This document shows, piece after piece, positions 12,360-24,924 of a DNA stretch of 64,000 bases (its first letter is position 1; every line of letters begins with the position of its first letter). The notes beneath the pieces were generated by a model. The model was not told the DNA's origin. It saw only the letters and a program-made list of their open reading frames with translations, and did not search any database. Source of the DNA: Hyaloscypha bicolor E (Eukaryota > Ascomycota > Leotiomycetes > Helotiales > Hyaloscyphaceae); assembly GCF_002865645.1 (NCBI RefSeq), contig NW_020194685.1:2939363-3003362 (forward strand). Reading direction: 5' to 3'. The position numbers and the translations under genes were made by a program.

Positions 12360-12810
12360 GTATATTATATAAAGTACTAATACTAGTATTTCCTGACTTT
12401 ATAAAACCTTTTATCTTTTATATTAATAGTAGCTTGGAATACGGATTTAGAGCGGCTATATATTAAGTTAATAATAATAGTAAAGAGAGACCCGTTCTCT
12501 ACCTATCCAAAATATTAATACTAGTAGAAGCAAATTACTAGCCGCCTGAACTTGAGACGGCAGGTCTAGTTTAGGTATTAAAGAAGCTGCCGTATTACCT
12601 TAATAGTAACTAATTTATTATATATATAGATTATTAAGCTATAGTAGATGCCTTTAAGAACAGGGGGCCTTTAAATAGAAAGAATAGCCGCTTAATAAAC
12701 TAGAAGCTATTTCTGGTATAGTATACTAAGAATATAAAGATATATTATAGAATAGGAAAAATATATTAGAATATAGATACTTTATCTCGGATTAAAACGA
12801 TAGCAGATAA
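12360..12810 (+). pseudogene. RNase H relic
   Basis: Reads FYINSSLEYGFRAAIY near 12420 (first catalytic Asp changed to Asn), then RPVLYLSKIL and PPELETAGLV near 12545, and ends IDTLSRIKT near 12780, all typical of Ty3/gypsy RNase H. Several stops interrupt it. Confidence 0.85.
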
Positions 12811-13079
12811 CCTATACCCCAAGGAAATTAATACCCTATTCTAAGTACTATATAAATTAAAGTAAGGTAATATAGTAATACTTATGGTTTGTTATACTAT
12901 AGTATGGAAGGTAAATTACTGTATATATTACTACTTTCTAGTATAAACGAGATTAGTAATAAATATAATTACCGAGGCCATAGCTATATTACTGCCGGTA
13001 CTTCCGGAATATAATAGTACAAATTCGGTTTTAATAGTAACCAAAGTATATACTATAGCCTTATATCTCGATAAATAGT

Positions 13080-14020
13080 TTATGGCTGCTATTATCCGCA
13101 AATATTTAAAAGATAAAAGCTTTAGTAAACTATACCGGAATATACTCTAATACTTATAGAACTCGCTAAAGGTAGAGTAACTAATAACGTTTGAGTTCTT
13201 CTATTTTAATACTAAAACGAAATTATTATTCTTTTATAAAGATAATAGGAGCGAGAAGTTATATATACCTAATAAATTTATTAAAGCTATATTTAAGATA
13301 GCTTATAATAATAGGGTATATATTAGGTCAAATAAAACCCGTAATTATTTATAGGAGTATATCTTTATCCCATAACTAGTAAAATAAAGCAGAATATATA
13401 TAGTATATTATTCTATTTATAAGGCTATAAAACCGGACTAATATATACCCAAGGAATTACTTAAGTCTATCCTACTACTAGTAGAATAACTAGCTATATT
13501 CTATATTAATCTAGTAATAGACTTACTATAGTTAAAGCAAGGCTATAATATAATACTACCTATAATAGACTAGTTAACTAAATAGGTACGAGTCCTGAGA
13601 GGCTATAAAGATTAGTTAGCCGAGGACTAGGCCAGAGAATACTATAAACGGATATATAAGGAAATAGGCTTACTAGAAAGAATTATATCCGACCGAGATA
13701 GCAGGTTCCTCTTGGCCTTTTAGTAAGAGATTTATAGTATAGCAAATATTAAGCTTGCCTTTATAATAGTATATAATATAAAAGCAGATAGCTAGTCTGA
13801 ATAAACTAACTAGACTATTATTTATACCTTATACTATATAATTACTAGTAAATTTAACTAGTTAAACTAGGAGGACTTACTACTAGTACTTATATATACT
13901 TTAAATACCTTAATTAATGCCTCTATAGGATTCTCGCCATATGAACTTTGCTATACTAGATAACTACTATCCCCTTTTTCCATATAAGTAATATAGTTAT
14001 TACTACTTATAAAGCAGGGT
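13080..14020 (+). pseudogene. Integrase relic
   Basis: The zinc-binding part is damaged (His to Tyr changes near 13300). The core shows YINLVIDLL near 13505, then ERIISDRDSRFLLAF near 13680 with a DDE aspartate, and SE...TN near 13795 with the glutamate. Downstream come ASIGFSPYELCYTR near 13920 and, around 14200-14560, a segment resembling the C-terminal tail of chromoviral integrases. Confidence 0.85.
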
Positions 14021-14819
14021 ACTAAAGACTTTATAGAAGCCTATAAACTCCTGTTTAAGGATACTAGATAAGTACTAGCTCTTACTCAGGTATAAATAAA
14101 GTAATACTATAATAATAGGAGAAGAGATATCTAGTTTTAAGAAGATAATAAAGTATGGCTCAAGCTAGTAAAAGAAATCGAAATAGGATATTATTTACTA
14201 GAAAACCAGATAAAGCTATCTTTTAAAAAAATAGGGCTATATATAGTTAAATACGTTATCTCGCTATTATTATACGAGATAGTACTATTAGACTAGCTCA
14301 AGATATATCTAGTTATAGCTATTAAATATCTGGAAAAGAAGGAAAGTAACTTATACTAGAGAAAATTACCGGGACTAGGCCTAATTTAATAGGATAAATA
14401 TAATAAATATATTATTAATAAGATTATATAAAAGGAGATAAAAAGTAAGGTAAAATAATAAGACAGGTATCCTTAGTACCTGGTCTACTATTATAGTTAT
14501 AATAAAGAGAAATAGTAAGATAGTTTAATCTTATAGCAAGATATTCTATAACTCATATAGAAGTTTGAACGAGCCCTTCTATTAGGTAGCCAGAAATACT
14601 AAGTATAGTAATAAATGAAATTTTGGTATATAATATTATTATTATAAGTTTTGTTTTCCGTTAGTATTAGACGGAGGTATTTTTCCTTAGTACCGGATAA
14701 CGAAATATTTTTTGCTATATTTATTATATAGTTATAATATTCTTTATTTATATTATATTCTCTTAACTATAATAGTAATAGCCTTATACTACTATATCTT
14801 GCTTTTATACTAATAATAT

Positions 14820-16920
14820 ATACGAGCTAAACATGGCTATAGTTATAATAGAGGTATAGAAGTATAGAATAGAGAAAGTTATAGAGGCAATAGTAAAGAA
14901 AGCGAGAATAACTCTAACTATTCTAAAAACCGTTATTATGGCTATAATTAAACTTTCCTTAATTCTCGAAAAGTTTGCCGCTCTATAATAATATACCTAT
15001 AAAATATAGTTAGCTAGAGCAAGTATTAGAAAGAGATATAAGAATAGTAATCTAGAGGATATTAAACGGGATATCTTGGTATATGAGAGAATTTTCTGGG
15101 ATAGTATATAAGATACGGATTTGAGAACGGACAGATACTATTTATATGGTATTAACCAGGCTACTATAGTCTACTATAGTAGTTCTAGTATTAACCGCTA
15201 TAGTAATAAATACTTCTCCTATATTATTAATAACTTAACTTTTAATACCGAAGCTAACCTACTACGGGTTAGTAAGGGCAATGACTATAGGCCTATTAAT
15301 ATAAGAGTATATAACGATTACCTAGAAGCTATATAGTCTACTCTCGCTATTACGTATAATATTAATCTGTCTGTATTTTTATTCTTTAATATAACTCCGG
15401 ATAGATATCTATATCCCGACCATACTTATTACGGAATAGTATATATACTATAAGTATATATTTATAACTACTTTTATAATAGTATTATGGGCCCAGATAG
15501 ATATATTAGTTATATTTGCTATAGTAATAATAATTCAGATATTATCTTCCTTAGTAGAGAAAGCTTTAGTAGGGCATTAGTTACTAATAAGAAATAGGCA
15601 AATTTCTACTACTACTTTATTAATATTACTATAGGCCTTAATAGTAATAATTCTTTAGTTATAATATATCCGGAAGAATAATATTATTAAGCGGAATTTA
15701 TAAAAAGCAGGAGATTTTTCTAGCTATTAGATATAATAAGCTCCTTTATAATAGCTATAAGTTCGCTATACTAATAACTCGAGTTTCTATAGTAGGACGG
15801 TAATTATATACTAGATAAATAAAGCAGGAATACTATCTTAGTAATAGTACTAACCCGAGATTATAATATGAATATTCCTATATTTGAGATATTTAGCCAT
15901 GCTATACTCTTTACTATGACTGGCTAGGTAGTATATAAGATAGAGGCGGAATAGGAAGAAATAGTATTAATAGTTCGGAAAGAGCTTATCTAGTAAATAG
16001 ACCAAATTATTAATACCTTGGCAGGCTTCTATACTACTAATACTATAACTTGCTAACTAATATTATTTTTTATAGCAGATCTAGGGATCTAGCTAATTAA
16101 GCTATAATATGATTTAGTAGATTATACTATCTCGGAGAAGCATTTTAGGCTTAATATGGGTCGTACTATAGCTAGTATTCCTATAGGCTTATATATTCTC
16201 TATATACTACCAGAATACGTTTTGCTATGAGATAATAAGCGAATAATCTTACTTATTATTATAGTAATTCAAGTAATAACCGGCTCCCTAATAATGCTAG
16301 TTATTTAAAAGTAAATGGACTAGATAATGGCTACTAATACTTCTAATAATAATACTATATGGAACCGACTACCTGCTATACCTAACAAATAGTATACTAC
16401 TCCCTTTACTACGGAATACGGCAAGCGGTCGGACTATTTAATCCAGGATGCCTTAGCTAGGATAAGATTACCAGATACTCTAATAAAGAGGGTTAGCTTT
16501 AGTAGCCCAAAGCTATTGGGATTACTGGAAGAACTTCGGTATACTTCCTTATATACTAAACGGCAAGCTAATGAGAGCAGTAATAACCTTGGAAGTAGTC
16601 AAAGTAATATTACCGGCGAAAACCATACTAGTAATAATAACTAATATCCCGCTGGCTAATACTAGGAATATATATATCTACTGAATAATCCCAAATAACA
16701 AGCTACTATTAGAGCGGTATACAAGGAATTCTCCGTTAGTTATAAGGACTCAAAAAGCGATACCAAGATTATTCTAGAGGCATATGTTAATAGCAAGTAG
16801 CTTGGCTTATTAGAACTTGGGAGAAAGTATAGTATTATGGTTACGGTTAAGAGCAAGAAGAATGGGAAGTAGACGTTATAATAGAGGCAGATTATGGCAA
16901 AGCAGGTTATAGCTTTATGA
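14820..16920 (+). pseudogene. Decayed extra reading frame between pol and the right LTR
   Basis: About 2 kb between integrase and the purine tract still shows coding character. One frame is readable from about 15061 to 16040, broken only by TAG/TAA codons that CpA-to-TpA change can create, and the 15121-15336 part is fully open (71 codons). A second stretch at 16325-16870 reads RSDYLIQDALARIRLPDTLI and EFSVSYKDSKSDTKIILEAY. Around 16160-16300 there is a hydrophobic run. I recognise no domain. It could be a third ORF, as in some long gypsy elements, or captured host sequence. Confidence 0.5.
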
Positions 16921-17019
16921 AAGTTTTTATATAGATAGTTATTTCCTTTTTTCCTTTTTTTCCTTATTATTATTTTGCTACGAAGCTTCTGCTATAGGAG
17001 TAGCATTTTTTCCTCTTTG

Positions 17020-17030
17020 GCGGGGGGAGA
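17020..17030 (+). other. Polypurine tract
   Basis: GGCGGGGGGAGA-type purine run (one C) abutting the TG of the right LTR, the expected plus-strand primer position. Confidence 0.8.
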
Positions 17031-17145
17031 TGTGATGGCACGTGCGTCACGTGGTAGCGCTGTGGTATGGCGCTACTGCCACATTAGGTAGCTTCGTAGC
17101 AGTAGAATTGATTATCTTCTTTCTCCTCCTTCTTGTTATTCAACA
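17031..17145 (+). repeat. Right LTR (115 bp)
   Basis: Begins TGTGATGG and ends CAACA; identical to the left LTR except at 17067 and 17144. Confidence 0.93.
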
Positions 17146-17150
17146 ATTCC
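17146..17150 (+). repeat. Right target site duplication (ATTCC)
   Basis: Matches 6695-6699 exactly and fixes the LTR ends. Confidence 0.85.
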
Positions 17151-18003
17151 GGTATAAGCGATACTCTTTCGAACAAGAGGCGCACTATGTCACACTCAAT
17201 CGTCCTTTTCTAGAACCTCAAATAGTCTCCCTGCGTGGCTCGCATTGCGTCACACGTGATTCATGTCGAAAGAATATTCTCCGTCTCACGAATCAGGAAT
17301 GATGAACGACACCAAAGCGGGAAGAGGAATTGCAGCCTTGCGCAACGCTTCGATAGTCGCTGAGTAAAGCACTGCTGCGTCCTCATCGCCTCGCTGAGCC
17401 CCCACCATCTTGAAGGTGTGACCACACAACACTGGGGCATGCTGTGCTGAGAACGGCTGGCAAAAAGCAAGTCATGCCCGTATGTAAGCGGCCGTCGAGG
17501 CTCACAGGCGAAGTCACGTACGCCATGAGATTGATGACATCTCATTGTACCAGAGCGATTTTGGGACATTGGTCGATATGCAACAAACCCCTCGAACTCC
17601 AATTGGTAATTCACTTGACTTATTCCTCCCTTCCACAGACAACCTTGGAACGAGGCCAATGGAAGGGTTTACGAGTATGGAGCTATTGTGAGTCAACTCG
17701 AGTCTAGTCACTTGAACAAACATTTACATGCTACTCGGCCTCGGGAGAAAAGTGTCAGCCCCATACGGCTTTCCAGGAATCCTGTTTTTATCTCGTGATC
17801 GAGATCAAAATGATAAGTGCCAACTGGGCTTGTTGTGTACATGGTATCATAACTCTTATCTAAAATGCCGCCCGCACATCTCAACTGATAGCTTTCAACC
17901 CGCCTATTCTACAACATCCAGCCATCTTCACTTTCATCCAACCTCATATATATGCATTCGTCTTTCCTATGCCAACTCCATCCAACTATCATACAAAATC
18001 TTT
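17151..18003. other. Intergenic right flank of the retrotransposon
   Basis: Normal base composition returns at once after the element. Open frames here are short and lack coding character. It holds the 3' flank of the zinc transporter gene. Confidence 0.4.
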
Positions 18004-19705
18004 CTATTGCGCAAGCGGGCTCTTCCCGACACTGCCGCCTCCACACCAACATCCGCTCTCCCCAATCCCCTCCACCTGCACCACAACGTCCACGCCCCTC
18101 CTCACCAGGAACTCGCCAACCCTCTCGCGAACCTCGTCTAACTCACTTCCTCTCGTGGCTACAACATGCATTACACCGAACAGCTTCTCGCCATCTCCCA
18201 CCGGTCCATCACTAACCCAGAACCGAGGCACAGAATAACTTGCTACGCCACGGATGTCAGAGACGCTGGATAAAGTGTCACGGAGTAAGTATTCAGTTTC
18301 ATCCGGGACAGTGAGCAGCAGCTTTCGAGCGGAAGATTTGATGAGTGGGACGGAGGACATGAAAATCAGGATTGCGATGACGACGGAGCCGAGTGGGTCC
18401 CAGCCATTGAAGCCGGTGAGGTGGATGAGGGCTGTAGAGACCATGACTGCGGCGCTACCCATGGTGTCTGCGAGTACGTGCAGGAAGATGCCGTGCATGT
18501 TTTCGTTGTCGTGGTCGTGGGAATGGGAGTGTGCTTTTGGAGGGCTGGAATTAACTAAGAGGGGTGTATCGTGGGAGTGGGAGTGCGAATCGCTGTGCTC
18601 GTGTTTGTGGTCTTGACATGGCTCGTTGTGGTGATGGTGATGGCCCTCGTGCGAGTGTGATTTCTCATGGGAATGGGAATGAGAGTGCCCGTGGCTATGG
18701 CCGTGATCGTGTCCTGCGTGGCCATGATGTCCGAAGCATGCCATGCCAATCAAGTTGACGGCTAGACCCAGACCACTGACAACAAACAACTCCATCAGCC
18801 GTTTGGTTTCTCGGCCATCCGCAAGTCTTTCGGTTGCCTCGATCATAATTTCGATACTTATTAGCCTAGATGAGGTCAGTATTTAGCCACGGTTCCGGGG
18901 GTAATATCTTACATCAAAAACACACCATTTCCAAACCCTGAAAGACTCTCGATCTTTCCAAAGCCATACGGGAATCTTTCACTCTGAGGCCATTTGGCAG
19001 CGATTGCGGCAAATAATCCAACCCCTAATGCCAAGCAGTCAAAGAACATATGTATGCTGTCGCTGAGAAGGCCGAGGGAATCTGTAAGGTAGCCGTAACA
19101 TGCTTGTACCACCATAAATGCAAAATTGAGGCTAGAATTGTCAGCATTGTCCCACAACATCCACCAATATTTCTTTACCTCATAAAATAGAAGATCCTCC
19201 TCGAGTCTTTCTCTGCCATTATGGTATGTAGAAGTGGCCATCTTAACACAAATGGCAGCAAAAAATTTGTAAATCTGGAGCGCGGTTCAATTGGCGGAGT
19301 ATGATCGTGCGAATGTATATGGTGGCTGTGATATGATGGGGCTTCGTCTGGAGACGCCTGCGACAGTGCGGGGGAGAGTTCGTGTGTTTGATATGTTTGT
19401 TTTTCGAAGGCGGCGATAGGCGGTAAGCCATTGCTGTTCGGCGGAGTGGGGAGATATGGCGACGGAGAGTGTTCTCTACCATGGCTATGGCTGTGATGAT
19501 GGGAGTGTGTATGCTCGGGCTCGATATGTGACATTGATAGAGAATGCGCATGCAAGCTGCCGTTCGACCGCTCGGGCTTCAAAGATCGAGGGGAGTTGGC
19601 AGTGTATTGTCGTCCTGGAGAGTGGGAGTGCGAATGGAGGTGGCCATGGCCATGGTTGTGGCCGTGGGTCATGGCAGATGCTGGCAGCGCATACGATGAG
19701 GCCAT
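18004..19705 (-). CDS. Cation diffusion facilitator zinc transporter (Msc2 / ZnT5-ZnT7 type)
   Basis: Exons 19705-19179, 19131-18913 and 18865-18004 with two 47-base GT-AG introns, 535 residues. The start is the first ATG in frame, giving MASSYALPAS. The His-rich N-terminal tail is rich in HGH and HSH repeats, followed by the six-helix CDF core. Helix 2 carries LLSDSIHMFFD (HxxxD) and helix 5 LHVLADTMGS (HxxxD), the paired zinc-binding sites. Between helices 4 and 5 is a long His-rich loop (HHGHAGHDHGHSHGHSHSHS and further). A cytosolic C-terminal domain follows and ends CWCGGGSVGKSPLAQ. This family moves zinc into the ER/Golgi lumen in exchange for protons. It is divergent from ALG1, 580 bp away. 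Exact paralogue is uncertain. Confidence 0.93.
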
Positions 19706-20285
19706 TCTCTGCTCAGCAGCAGATCTGGTCGAGCTTTGAAGCCCGGTCAACGATCTCCAGCCCCCGCATGAGTCTCGTCACGGCTGTGAACTCGTAATCT
19801 CCTTCTTTCTCCGAGCTGGAAGAGATGGCTGCCTGGTCGCAGGGCAGTTGTGCAAGGAAATGATGCTGGGCGAAGTCGTAGATGGTCGTGGTGTAATGTC
19901 GTCGCAGTCGTAAGAGAGGGGAAGGGCAATGTGTCGCTACCGTGGCGCTCTGGGGAAGTTGTGCTTGGTCTGGTGTTGATCTCGGCCCCTGGATGTTGTC
20001 TGCAGCCGCGTCTCAATTGGAGCCATGATTGGCTTGGGGCTTGGCTGGCTTGGCTGGGGTTCGCCGGGCCTGGGTTAAAGCGGGTCGACAGGGCCGATGG
20101 GATCTGAAGCTTGAAACCTCCCCTCCAAAGAAATTTATATCCCCCTTACAATCTACATTCCAAGCAGATTTCCCCGCAATTCCTTATCGACAACCTCGGG
20201 AATGGCGCCAAATATCTGGAGATGATCTGCACAGTTCCGGATTGATCCAAATTCCGACGACAACGGCTCTTGAAGCCACGTTACA
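19706..20285. promoter_or_regulatory. Shared divergent promoter region, zinc transporter / ALG1
   Basis: 580 bp between two start codons facing away from each other. A GGCTTGG/GGCTGG-rich patch sits at 20030-20060. No specific binding site identified. Confidence 0.45.
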
Positions 20286-21731
20286 ATGCTAGAAGTACTT
20301 CTGATACTGGCCACAATTGCCTCAACCATATTCACGGCGATTCTTCTGTTGCTGCCGAGCCGATATGTCAAGCATTCGCCCCCAAAGGCAGTATCATCTG
20401 TGTCCGCAGACGAACCCAAAATCTCCGTCCAAGTGCTGGTTCTCGGAGACATTGGGAGGAGTCCACGGATGCAGTATCATGCTATGAGCATAGCAAAACA
20501 CGGCGGGCGGGTAGATATGATAGGATATAAAGGCATGGAAGGCAGCCATTGATTCTTTCTGATGCTGACCGCCCTCGCAGAATCCACACTTCACCCAGGT
20601 CTTATCGACAATCCTCTCATCTCGATTGTCACCTTGCCTCCACCACCTTCCCTCCTCCGCTCAAAGACCCTCCCATTCGTAGTCATTGGGCCCCTGAAAG
20701 TCCTTTGGCAGATATGGAGCCTCTTCCATACCCTAGGATACCGCACAAATCCGTCACGCTGGCTCCTCGTCCAAAATCCCCCTTCGATACCAACCCTCTT
20801 CATCGCGATAATAATCTGCTTCCTGCGGAACACCCACCTAATAATCGACTGGCACAATTACGGCTGGACAATCCTAGCCGGAACGCGAGGCGAAAAGCAC
20901 CCTTTTGTCATAATATCGAAATACTACGAAGCCTTCCTCGGCCGCTGGGCACCCACAGCCTCCTTCACAGTAACGCACGCCATGGCAAAGCAACTCAGGA
21001 ATAAACCCTACAACATTCGCTCCCCAATCTTCACCCTGCATGACCGCCCCGCTGCCATCTTCCAGCCTATTTCCTCGCCATCAGCACGTCTATCCTTCCT
21101 CATGAATTTACCGGAAACAGCAAGGCACACAAATGATATTATGGGGGGAAAGACAAAGTTGCTCGTAAGCAGCACCTCCTGGACGCCGGATGAAGACTTC
21201 AGCCTCCTTCTCTCAGCGCTATGCTCCTACTCCTCCACATCTACCAGCAAGCCCCTCCCTCCGATTCTGGCCATCATCACAGGCAAAGGACCACAGAAGC
21301 AACTTTATCTGAACCGAATCGCCTCTCTCACCGCATCCTCCCAACTCAGAAACATAACGATCCTCACCGCCTGGCTCAGCGTAGAAGATTACGCAACCCT
21401 GTTAGCATGTGCAGATCTAGGAGTTTGTCTACACATGAGTTCCAGTGGTGTCGATCTCCCGATGAAGGTTGTGGACATGTTCGGCGCTGGACTACCGGTT
21501 ATCGGGTATGGGGCCTATGAAAGCTGGGGGGAGTTGGTGAAGGAGGGGGTTAATGGGAGGGGGTTTAGAACGAGTGGGGAGTTGGCGGAAGTGCTGGAGG
21601 AACTGTTTGATAGGAAGGGGGAGGGGCAAGAATTAGACAAGCTGAGGGTGGGGGCGAGGGAGGAGGGGAAGAGGAGGTGGGATGAGGAGTGGGATGGGGT
21701 TGCGGGGAGGGTGTTGGGGTTGTGTGACTGA
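20286..21731 (+). CDS. ALG1: Chitobiosyldiphosphodolichol beta-mannosyltransferase
   Basis: Exons 20286-20532 and 20581-21731, 465 residues. Adds the first mannose from GDP-mannose to dolichol-PP-GlcNAc2 on the cytosolic face of the ER, an essential step of N-glycosylation. An N-terminal membrane anchor ([19 protein letters not shown]) is followed by the GT4-type fold: [20 protein letters not shown] near 50-70, [12 protein letters not shown], a FTVTHAMA segment, [13 protein letters not shown], and the C-terminal donor-binding region [20 protein letters not shown] with [14 protein letters not shown]. The intron has a GC donor, required to join IGYK to ESTLHPGL. The length is normal for the family. 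Confidence 0.96.
20533..20580 (+). other. GC-AG intron in ALG1
   Basis: 48 bases, GCATGG donor, TGCTGAC branch-like site, CTCGCAG acceptor. No GT lies between the conserved VDMIGYK codons and the acceptor. An alternative GC donor at 20541 also keeps frame but leaves only about 39 bases. Confidence 0.65.
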
Positions 21732-23113
21732 TTCTCGAGAATCAAATAAAGTTTCCCTGGCAGCAACAGGAAAGAGATTTTTGATGCAAATGAGTGATGA
21801 AAAGAGATTCTAGTGAATTATGCCTCGAGGGTGAGTTTTGTTGCATATCGACTGATTGTCTGAACTCCCTTTGGTACAATGAGAATTTTTTTGGAGGGGT
21901 AGTGAATGTCGAAGTCGACTGTTTGTTGCACATCATAGGAATGTCCTTAATAATTCCGGTACAATGAACTTGAGCGTTGGATCTACAAATAGAATTGCAT
22001 CTTGAGTCGATTTGAAAACTCTTTGGTCAAGTGTAAGAGCGCAATGGTGCGACTTGTGGGTGGGCTTTTTGAAACTGGGATGGTGAGAATTGTTGAGATT
22101 GATATTATGTACCAACTTGAGTGATACTATGTAGGGGGTGAGAGCAAGGCGATGTTTTATAAGCGATTCCTCCTTCCGATCCCTCGACACTCGAGTGGGG
22201 AAATCCAGTCAGTTCTTATTTTCACTGCGGCATTGCCGTAGCTTTGTCTACTTCAAACTTACCACGAAAGCCGAGTATATAAACTCCCCATTTGTGGACT
22301 AGCAGAGACATCAACCGAATACCTCAAGAATTTGGAGGCCAGGGGTGACGTCAGCAAGTTTTGGCAGGTACTAATTCAACCCCGAACCTCCTTTTCAAGA
22401 TTGAAATTCAGATTGTCCGTTGATAAGCCATACTAGTTGCAGTGAGCATGTGGCTCTGTTTGACTTGTTAAGAGTCGAATGGGATGAGTGACAACAAGTC
22501 AGAAGTCAACAACAAAGGTTTGGTGTTAATTATCAGGATGATCCTCAGCTCATTTTTCTCCTGTTTCAAATACCTTCTCGATCCTGCCATATGGTTATTA
22601 TGTCAAAGAATCCGCTCCATCTTGGGGGTCTTGAATGTATGCCATCTTATATGATCCAGGTAGACCGCTTGACAAGGGTTTGTGCCGGGCGTGAATGTGT
22701 TTGCGTCATTCAAATATTGCAACGCGCTTTTAAAGAGAGAGATATATACACATGAGTAAGCCCATAGAAGTAAGTACGGAAGATGAATGAGCGAGGGGTT
22801 GCAAAGAATATATCCGACTGGGCCACACAACATTGGTCTGATTGTAATCAAGGGGGGTTGTATTGGCTCGCTTAGCGTGCATTTCGGTTCGTCGACAACC
22901 TCCCAATCTCTTTACCTTCCTCCCCTCATCCCCACATCACACTGCTCAAGAATGGGCGTGTACATCATCACAACCTCATGCATCTATTAATCCAGCTTTA
23001 CTTGATCTATCCAGAGGACCCACTCAACGCATCCCAATTATCCAAGCCACGTGCTGCCCATCTTCCGGTCCGACCCGGCAAGGCTCTCAGCCTCACCCCT
23101 ACAGTGCCTCAAG
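21732..23113. other. Intergenic, no gene seen
   Basis: 1.4 kb between ALG1 and the HET gene. Short open frames only. The last 150 bases are C-rich leader-like sequence ahead of the HET start. Confidence 0.4.
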
Positions 23114-24924
23114 ATGCGCCTCCTCAACCTCAATACCTTAGAGCTCAGAGAATTTATCGACGCCGAGCGACCGCCCTATGTCATCCTCTCTCACACCTGG
23201 GGCGCCGAAGAAATATCTCTGCAGGAGCTTAAGCTTCCCGTCTCCAACGCCTCGTATCTCTCCACCAAAGAAGGCTACGTCAAGATTCTGAACTTTTGTC
23301 AAAAAGGCAAGGAGAATGGGTTTGAGTGGGGATGGATCGATACTTGCTGTATCGATAAGACGAGTAGCGCTGAGCTTTCGGAAGCTATCAATTCTATGTT
23401 TAGAGTAAGTCTTGTCGCTCGTGCTTATATCCCCTTTCCCATTTTCTTGTGTGAGAACTAAGCACTTGGGAGCTGTCATGACTCCTTTGCCTTCGTAATT
23501 CATGAGCAACACGACTCCTAAGCTTGCTGCTCCGGAGCTGCTAGTGTATAAAATAGTGCTAATATGTTTGACAGTGGTATCAAGAGGCAGATTCCTGTTA
23601 TGCCTACTTGAGCGATGTCTTCAGTCGTGAAGGTGGAGAACACCAGGAACCCTCGCTCCAGGTCCAGTTCGCTGGCAGCCGATGGTTCACCCGGGGCTGG
23701 ACACTCCAAGAGCTTCTTGCACCGTCGAGTGTCGTGTTCTACTTGCAAGACTGGACTGTATATGGCACCAAGAGTTTCTTGCACAAGGAAGTCTCTCGTA
23801 TCACTGGCGTCCCCACATTTGCGATGACAAAGCCGAACAGTGTGAAAGAGTTCAGCGTCGCTCAGAGGATATCATGGGCCTCAAACCGGCAGACTACACG
23901 TCCGGAGGATATTTCCTATTGCCTTCTAGGGATTCTCGGTGTTCACATGCCTTTGCTATATGGTGAAGGGGCCAGAGCCTTCTCAAGACTCCAAGAGGAG
24001 GTGATGAAAAGTGGCACTGATCCAACAATCTTTGCGTGGCCGTCGAGTGATGTGGCAGTAAATACACGGGAAGGACCGTTAGCGCCAAGCCCGGCTGCCT
24101 TTAGGTTCGCTGGGAATCATAGAGTCTTTACCTCTGGAAACTTTGTAGAATATGGACCATGGTCAGTTACGAATCGCGGCATCCGGATAGAGGATCTTCC
24201 AATCCTCGAAGAATCTTTGGCTAAGGCTCTGCTTGATTCTGAAGGCTTTCATCTTTGGCCCAACAAAACCTATGCAGTAGCTTTAATTGGCTGCTACAGG
24301 GTAAAACAAGACGGCCAACGCATTGATAAACAGTTTGGTATTGCGTTGTACAAGCATGGAGACATCTACTATCGCTTCCGCACACCTGAGAGTCTTTTAC
24401 TCATAGACCACCACGTCAAGATGTCAGCGAGAGTAAATTGCATCCTCCATTTAGAGCCGGTAGTTACTTATTCGAAATATAAAATACGTCCAGATTCGGT
24501 AAGCCCCAGGTGGATTATTCGTAAGTGTCCGGATGAACGACATGGTTTCACTATCTCGGACATCTGCGGACGCTGGGTGTGGGGATCAGACTTCAAATTC
24601 TTTTCTTACCCGGATCTAAGGGACGATATGGTCAGGCCCGCCTCTCGTAAAGCTATAATCTTCTCAAACAATACCACAAAAGAAGAATTCTTTGTGGTTG
24701 TCAGAGTCAACAAAGCCCTGCCCTGGATACATGTTTCAACAAATATAACGAGGGAAGCATGTTTAGATTCTCCGTTTGCGTTTGGGGTGGATCACACTGC
24801 GTATGTGGACCAGACCTCTTCAGCTCTAAGGAACGGAAAGGAGGTTATAGTGAAGGTGATTTGCGGTGTGGATAATGGGGAAAGGGTTTTTTTTCTAGAT
24901 GTTTGTATTCAAGATGTTCAATAA
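23114..24924 (+). CDS. HET domain (heterokaryon incompatibility) protein
   Basis: Exons 23114-23404 and 23575-24924 (170-base intron, GTAAGT donor, GACAG acceptor), 546 residues. Begins MRLLNLNTLELREF, then the HET signature blocks: YVILSHTWGAEE near 23-34, GWIDTCCIDK near 76-85, the YAYLSD segment, and FTRGWTLQELLAP. Next come DISYCLLGILGVHMPLLYGE and AFSRLQEEV. This is the HET-D/HET-E/NWD-type N-terminal module, here without WD40 repeats or a NACHT domain; the remaining 350 residues are a beta-rich tail. HET domains trigger cell death after fusion of unlike strains. A specific partner is not evident. Confidence 0.93.

Larger units (their letters stand above)
6700..17145 (+). mobile_element. 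Ty3/gypsy LTR retrotransposon, complete ends, hypermutated interior
   Basis: A 10,446-bp element with 115-bp direct LTRs (6700-6814, 17031-17145), a 5-bp target duplication, a tRNA primer site after the left LTR and a G-rich purine tract before the right LTR, so it points along the plus strand. Translation with stop codons ignored recovers gag, protease-like, reverse transcriptase, RNase H and integrase regions in Ty3/gypsy order. The interior is littered with TAG/TAA codons. It is extremely TA-rich and poor in CA/TG; 9355-9438, for example, has neither dinucleotide. That is the signature of repeat-induced point mutation (RIP, CpA to TpA). The element cannot encode its own proteins. Confidence 0.95.

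Noticed and set aside
17042..17302. Open plus-strand frame of 86 codons starting in the right LTR
   Set aside because: It runs from LTR to unrelated flank, has no domain, and the same start in the left LTR leads nowhere; a chance frame.
17261..17659. Minus-strand open frame of 132 codons
   Set aside because: Composition is not protein-like, there is no recognisable domain, and overlapping frames on the other strand are equally open.
19747..20016. Minus-strand frame upstream of the zinc transporter as a possible extra exon
   Set aside because: The family-typical start lies at 19705; no splice is needed to explain the protein.
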